Source of the DNA: Embiotoca jacksoni
Lineage: Eukaryota > Chordata > Actinopteri > Embiotocidae
Direction of reading: 5' to 3'
Assembly: GCA_022577435.1 (NCBI GenBank)
Contig: JAKOON010000110.1
Span: 210,001-274,000 of the forward strand
DNA length: 64,000 nucleotides
Part shown: in pieces, positions 58,784 to 64,000 of the stretch
How the letters are laid out: each line of letters begins with the position of its first letter
Position numbering within the stretch: the first letter of the stretch is position 1
The notes under the pieces: generated by a model
Seen by the model: only the letters and a program-made list of their open reading frames with translations
Told to the model about the DNA's origin: nothing
The model's database searches: none
Program-made: the position numbers and the translations under genes

Positions 58784-59504
58784 CTACAGAAACAGATTTA
58801 TTATTAATATATAAATCATAATAACTTTAAACTCTCTCACGGATCTCAAGATGAACCAACGAAGCTGCAGTTCTAACAAACACAGTGAAAATAAAACAAT
58901 AAGAAACATGCTGAATTATTTCATCACACGCGTGATCTAAGAATGAAAGAAAACATGGAGGGTTTTAATAGTGAAGGCCAGTTCATCACTAATGTTTATT
59001 ATTATAATCCTCTAACATCTCATGATGAAACAGTCTGACATCCTTCGCACACGGCTGACACACAACGCAGGACCGCAGTGTGATGTCACTAACACATGTG
59101 TCTGGCTCCTCCCCTTTCCTTCCTGAACCACAGAGCAGAGATGTCCTCTGAGCTGCGGTCTCCTACTTCCCTCCTGATCAGTGATGCTGGACTTCCAGAG
59201 ACGTGTTTACATTCTGCTGAAGAGTAAATCTGAGCAAACACAGACGGCAGACTTCCATTAAGAAGTGAATAAACCTGTTTCATGGAGGAACCTGGTCAGA
59301 CAGGAGGTTTCCTCATGAACCCTCCAAGGATCCATTTGAACTCAGTGATGTCTCTCTGCTTCATTCCTGAACATTAAACTGTAATGAACATAAACGCTGT
59401 TTATAAAATGAGACGTGTTCATAAATATCTTGATGATGTAACAGATCGTGATTATAAAAGATAATATTGAGGTGCAGCTCCTTCTGATCATCTGGACAGA
59501 CAAC
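58784..59504. other. atp10d 5' intron, unique part
   Basis: 720 bp of unique sequence. No conserved coding block is seen on either strand. Confidence 0.6.
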
Positions 59505-60286
59505 AGAAAGAGGACAGACAGAAGACAGACAGACAGAGACGACAGACAGAAGACAGATGGAAGAAAGACAGACGACAGACAGACAGATGACAGACAGAAA
59601 ACAGAGGACAGAAAGAAAGAAGACAGAGGGCAGACAGAAGACAGAGAGACAACAAACAGATGACAGACAGAGGAGAGACAGAAGACAGATGACAAACAGA
59701 GGACAGACAGACAGAAGACAGACAGACGATAGACAGACGACAGAAAGACGACAGACAGAGGACAGACAGAAGAATAACAGACAACAGAGGGAGGACAGAG
59801 GGCAGACAGAAGACAGAGGACAGACAGAAGACAGACAGACAGATAGAGGAGAGACAGAAGAAAGTGGACAGACAGAGGAGAGACAGACGACAGACAACAA
59901 ACAGACGACAGACAGAAGACAGAAAGACAGAAAACAGAGAGGACAGAAAGACAACAGACAGACAACAGACAGAGGAGAGACAGACAGACAGATGACAAAC
60001 AGAGGACAAACAGACAGAAGACAGAGGACAGACAGACAGACGACTGAAAGGCGACAGACAGAGGACAGACAGATGACAGACAGAGGAGAGACAGAAAACA
60101 GACAGATGACAGACAGAAGACAGACAGACGACAGAGAGACGACAGACAGAAGACAGAGGACCGACAGAAGACAGACAGACGATAGACAGAGGACAGACAG
60201 ACAAAGGACAGAGAGACGACAGACAGACGACAAACAGAGGACAGACAGACAACAGACAAAGGACAGACAGAAGACAGACAGAGGAC
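59505..60286. repeat. 0.8-kb GACAGACAGAAGACAGAGGA array
   Basis: Purine-rich tandem words GACAGACAGA, AGACAGAGGA, GACGACAGAC in the first intron of atp10d. It yields long frames on both strands (Arg/Gln/Thr/Asp or Ser/Val/Cys/Leu) with no domain. Confidence 0.95.
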
Positions 60287-60906
60287 GTGTCCTCTGAGCG
60301 CAGCATGTTGTTTTTAAACCAGGACTAATCACACATGATGAACACATTCAACATGAACATGTGATTCAAACTCCTGGAGAATCAGCTGATGGCTGCAGAC
60401 TACAGGACTGCTGAGGTCAGAGGTCAGAGGAGAGCCCTGCATGGAGCTGTGTGCAGGAGAACGTCAGGAACATTAAGAAGAATTCAGCTGATACAACATG
60501 TTTACCAGCAGACAGACAGACTGACATCAATCAACTCACACAAACAACTAACAACATTAAAATATCAATAAATCAGGATAATCCTCAAAGGGGGCGGGGC
60601 CTCACTCAGGTAAACGTACTGACACCTGTACAGTTACATTGCAGCCTGAAGACACGCCTGTTTACTCTGCTGCTTATCTGACGGACTGTCCCACCGAGGG
60701 ACAGAGCCATGGACAGACAGACACAGAGACATCGCCGATGAAGCTGTCCATATAAAGTTCAATGTTGTAATATCTCATGAAGTTAATAAATAAAAAGTAC
60801 TGGTGAAAATAAAGAAGAGGTCGGCTTGCAGCTCCTCCGACTGAACACAGTCTTCCGGTCCTCTGATGGATGAACGGAAACCTTTCAGTAACTGGACTGA
60901 ACTCAC
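60287..60906. other. atp10d 5' intron next to exon 1
   Basis: Unique intron sequence. Nothing coding is seen. Confidence 0.6.
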
Positions 60907-61090
60907 CTGCTTTGTGTCCCGAGCCGCCGGGACTCCGGTCGGTAACTGAGCGGAGAGCTCCGTACGAACAGCCACCGACGGACACCGAGCAAGACGGAAA
61001 CAGCAGCAGCGACGTGTTCCGCTTCACGGGGAAACGAGCTCCGACGCACTTCCGCTGGAAAAGAGTCACATTTAACGTTCATCCAGGGCC
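60907..61090 (-). other. atp10d noncoding exon 1 and CpG-rich core promoter
   Basis: Donor AAGCAG|GTGAGT at 60907. The upstream 180 bases are the most CpG-rich in the window. The right border is a guess, since the transcription start cannot be read directly. ACTTCCGC at 61048 is an ETS-type site. Confidence 0.6.
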
Positions 61091-61450
61091 AGACGCAGCA
61101 CGCGCCAACTTCAGCACGAGCTAATAACTGCATGAAATATTATGTTTATTTTATTTAATTCGGCATTAACGTGATCTGTTTTACACACCGTGGAAATAAT
61201 ATCTCACACATCTGCATGAGGTCACTTTTCTAACGATTATAACCAAACTAAACTGGTAACGTTATTAAAACAATATGTGATATCCGGCTGACAGTTTCAC
61301 TTCCGGTTTATATTAAGAATAATTAAAACGGTATACTGTAAACAGCCTTTAAAGACGAAGATCAGTTTCCCCATTTCTTCCAGAGGACCTGAACGCAGTT
61401 GTCTGTGTCATGTGACAGACATCAGCTGATCAGCCAGCAGGCGGAAGTAG
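61048..61450. promoter_or_regulatory. bidirectional promoter region atp10d / commd8-like
   Basis: About 370 bp between the presumed atp10d first exon and the plus-strand ATG. It holds ETS-type sites ACTTCCGC (61048), ACTTCCGG (61299-61306) and CGGAAGT (61442-61448), plus an E-box TCATGTGA (61408-61415). Short divergent spacers with ETS sites are typical of housekeeping bidirectional promoters. Confidence 0.6.
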
Positions 61451-61458
61451 AAGCCAAC

Positions 61459-61503
61459 ATGGTGGAGTTTCTGAGCAGGTTACCGGAGACGGACTGTCTA
61501 ACG
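61459..61503 (+). CDS. commd8: first coding exon of a head-to-head gene, probably commd8
   Basis: ATG in good context (GCCAACATGG), 15 codons reading MVEFLSRLPETDCLT, then a canonical donor ACG|GTGAGT in phase 0. The short peptide alone cannot identify the gene. The assignment rests on COMMD8 lying head-to-head with ATP10D in human and on a loose match to the LxxLP start of COMMD8. COMMD8 is a subunit of the Commander endosomal recycling complex. The rest of the gene lies right of the window. Confidence 0.5.
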
Positions 61504-61700
61504 GTGAGTGTCCGCTGAGGGACAGATGGGGACAGGAAGTTTTGGACAGCTGAGAGACACTCAGGAGTCCAAACACACTTCCAGTTAGAGCCGCTTTATT
61601 TATTTATTTAGGACTCGTAGTGCATGATGGGTAAGATGTTAAACATGTAGCAGAGTCCTGGATGTCCCCCTGTCTGTAGACATGTCCGTTTTCATGTTGT

Positions 61701-64000
61701 GACGTGTATTGTTGTGTATTAATGTGTGTTGGTGTGTGTTAATGTGTGCTGGTGTGTGTTGATGTGTGTTGGTGTGTGTTAATGTATGTTGGTGTGTGTT
61801 GATGTGTGTTGGTGTGTGTTGATGTGTGTTGGTGTGTGTTGGTGTGTGTTAATGTATGTTGGTGTGTGTTGGTGTGTGTTAATGTATGTTGGTGTGTGCT
61901 GGTGTGTGTTAATGTATGTTGGTGTGTGTTAATGTATGTTGGTGTGTGTTGATGTGTGTTGGTGTGTGTTGGTGTGTGTTGATGTGTGTTGGTGTGTGTT
62001 GATGTGTGTTGGTGTGTGTTGATGTGTGTTGGTGTGTGTTGATGTGTGTTGGTGTGTGTTAATGTATGTTGGTGTGTGTTGATGTGTGTTGGTGTGTGTT
62101 GGTGTGTGTTAATGTATGTTGGTGTGTGTTGGTGTGTGTTAATGTATGTTGGTGTGTGCTGGTGTGTGTTAATGTGTGTTGGTGTGTGTTGATGTGTGTT
62201 GGTGTGTGTTAATGTGTGTTGGTGTGTGTTGGTGTGTGTTAATGTATGTTGGTGTGTGTTGGTGTGTGTTAGTGTGTGTTAATGTATGTTGGTGTGTGTT
62301 GGTGTGTGTTAGTGTGTGTTAATGTATGTTAATGTGTGTTGGTGTGTGTTAATGTATGTTGGTGTGTGTTGATGTGTGTTGGTGTGTGTTGGTGTGTGTT
62401 GATGTGTGTTGGTGTGTGTTAATGTGTGTTGGTGTGTGTTAATGTATGTTGGTGTGTGTTAATGTATGTTGGTGTGTGCTGGTGTGTGTTAATGTGTGCT
62501 GGTGTGTGTTAGTGTGTGCTGGTGTGTGTTAATGTATGTTGGTGTGTGCTGGTGTGTGCTGGTGTGTGTTAGTGTGTACTGGTGTGTGCTGGTGTGTATG
62601 TTGTGTGTGTTGGTGTGTGCTGGTGTGTGTTGATGTGTGTTGTGTGTATTGGTGTGTGCTGGTGTGTGTTGGTGTGTGCTGGTGTGTGTTGATGTGTGCT
62701 GGTGTGTGCTGGTGTGTGTTGATGTGTGTTGGTGTGTGTTGGTATGTGTTAATGTATGTTGGTGTGTGTTAATGTGTGCTGGTGTGTGTTGGTGTGTGCT
62801 GGTGTGTGCTGGTGTGTGTTGGTGTGTGTTGATGTGTGCTGGTGTGTGTTAATGTGTGTTGGTGTGTGCTGGTGTGTGTTAATGTGTGTTGGTGTGTGCT
62901 GGTGTGTGTTAATGTGTGTTGGTGTGTGCTGGTGTGTGTTAATGTGTGCTGGTGTGTGTTAATGTGTGCTGGTGTGTGTTAATGTATGTTGGTGTGTGCT
63001 GGTGTGTGTTGGTGTGTGTTGGTGTGTGCTGGTGTGTGCTGGTGTGTGCTGGTGTGTGTTAATGTGTGTTGGTGTGTGCTGGTGTGTGTTAATGTATGTT
63101 GGTGTGTGTTAATGTGTGCTGGTGTGTGTTAATGTGTGCTATTGTGTGTTAATGTGTGCTGGTGTGTGTTGATGTGTGCTGGTGTGTGTTGATGTGTGTT
63201 GGTGTGTGTTAATGTATGTTGGTGTGTGTTAATGTGTGCTGGTGTGTGTTAATGTGTGTTGGTGTGTGCTGGTGTGTGTTGGTGTGTGTTGATGTGTGTT
63301 GGTGTGTGCTGGTGTGTGTTAATGTATGTTGGTGTGTGTTAATGTGTGCTGGTGTGTGTTAATGTGTGTTGGTGTGTGCTGGTGTGTGTTAATGTATGTT
63401 GGTGTGTGTTAATGTGTGCTGGTGTGTGTTAATGTGTGCTATTGTGTGTTAATGTGTGCTGGTGTGTGTTGATGTGTGCTGGTGTGTGTTGATGTGTGTT
63501 GGTGTGTGTTAATGTATGTTGGTGTGTGTTAATGTGTGCTGGTGTGTGTTAATGTGTGTTGGTGTGTGCTGGTGTGTGTTGGTGTGTGTTGATGTGTGTT
63601 GGTGTGTGCTGGTGTGTGTTAATGTATGTTGGTGTGTGTTAATGTGTGCTGGTGTGTGTTAATGTGTGCTGGTGTGTGCTGGTGTGTGCTGGTGTGTGTT
63701 GGTGTGTGCTGGTGTGTGTTAATGTGTGTTGGTGTGTGCTGGTGTGTGTTAATGTATGTTGGTGTGTGTTAATGTGTGCTGGTGTGTGTTGGTGTGTGCT
63801 GGTGTGTGTTGGTGTGTGTTGATGTGTGTTGGTGTGTGCTGGTGTGTGTTAATGTGTGTTGGTGTGTGCTGGTGTGTGTTAATGTATGTTGGTGTGTGTT
63901 AATGTGTGCTGGTGTGTGTTAATGTGTGCTGGTGTGTGTTAATGTATGTTGGTGTGTGCTGGTGTGTGTTGGTGTGTGTTGATGTGTGTTGATGTGTGCT
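61701..64000. repeat. 2.3-kb 10-bp-register array in the first intron of the plus-strand gene
   Basis: Decamers of the form NNTGTGTGYT (GGTGTGTGTT, AATGTGTGTT, GATGTGTGTT, GGTGTGTGCT, AATGTATGTT). Register is kept from about 61701 to the window end, with one 60-bp disturbance at 62591-62650 that does not change the phase. A 300-bp higher-order step is visible: ATTGTGTGTT at 63141 and 63441 with the same neighbours. It continues beyond the window. Confidence 0.96.

Noticed and set aside
59342..60347. Frames of 246-328 codons, Ser/Val/Cys/Leu or Arg/Gln/Thr/Asp
   Set aside because: Translation of the GACAGACAGA array in the first intron; present on both strands at once.
1..64000. Bacterial defence, phage or plasmid system
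   Set aside because: The window is intron-containing vertebrate DNA with fish transposons; no prokaryotic gene, operon or attachment site is present.

Overview
The window is vertebrate nuclear DNA, almost certainly from a teleost (percomorph-like) fish. It holds intron-rich genes with canonical GT/AG splice sites, a Tc1-like transposon, a fish-type interspersed repeat, and a very large amount of tandem repeat. There are no bacterial, viral or organellar features. Exons were found by reading conserved protein blocks, then checking splice sites and reading phase by hand. All 22 canonical coding exons of the central gene join in frame to an open reading frame of 1,358 codons.

Layout. (1) 173-5612, minus strand: the 5' seven coding exons of dapp1 (SH2 plus PH adaptor, BAM32). 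The gene runs off the left edge. (2) 5613-7369: dapp1 upstream region with a perfect CRE, a 38-bp minisatellite, a 21-bp minisatellite and the presumed 3' UTR of the next gene. (3) 7370-61090, minus strand: a complete class-5 P4-ATPase (lipid flippase) gene, best matched to atp10d. It has one noncoding first exon near 60907-61090 and 22 coding exons. A second, different N-terminal coding exon (56716-57053) could replace coding exons 1-2. (4) 61090-61458: a short divergent promoter region with ETS-type sites. (5) 61459-61503, plus strand: first coding exon of a head-to-head gene, probably commd8. The head-to-head pair agrees with my memory of COMMD8/ATP10D in human.

Most of the rest is tandem repeat. 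Nearly every intron carries its own unrelated minisatellite, and many arrays begin within about 5-20 bases of a splice site. The largest is a 27.8-kb G/T-rich array of 8-10 bp monomers filling atp10d intron 5 (25681-53452). It has nested higher-order repeats: two copies of a 3,084-bp block, then three copies of a 5.3-5.6-kb block. A 2.3-kb array in strict 10-bp register fills the start of the commd8 intron to the window end. A decayed Tc1-like element makes up almost all of the intron between coding exons 10 and 11.

How the genes work. Dapp1 is a cytosolic adaptor that binds phosphotyrosine and PI(3,4,5)P3 downstream of antigen receptors. Atp10d is a plasma-membrane lipid flippase that works with a CDC50 subunit. 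Commd8 is a Commander-complex subunit. I see no shared pathway beyond proximity and the bidirectional promoter. The observations most worth a second look are the duplicate N-terminal module of atp10d, the nested higher-order array, and the repeat arrays placed directly against splice sites.
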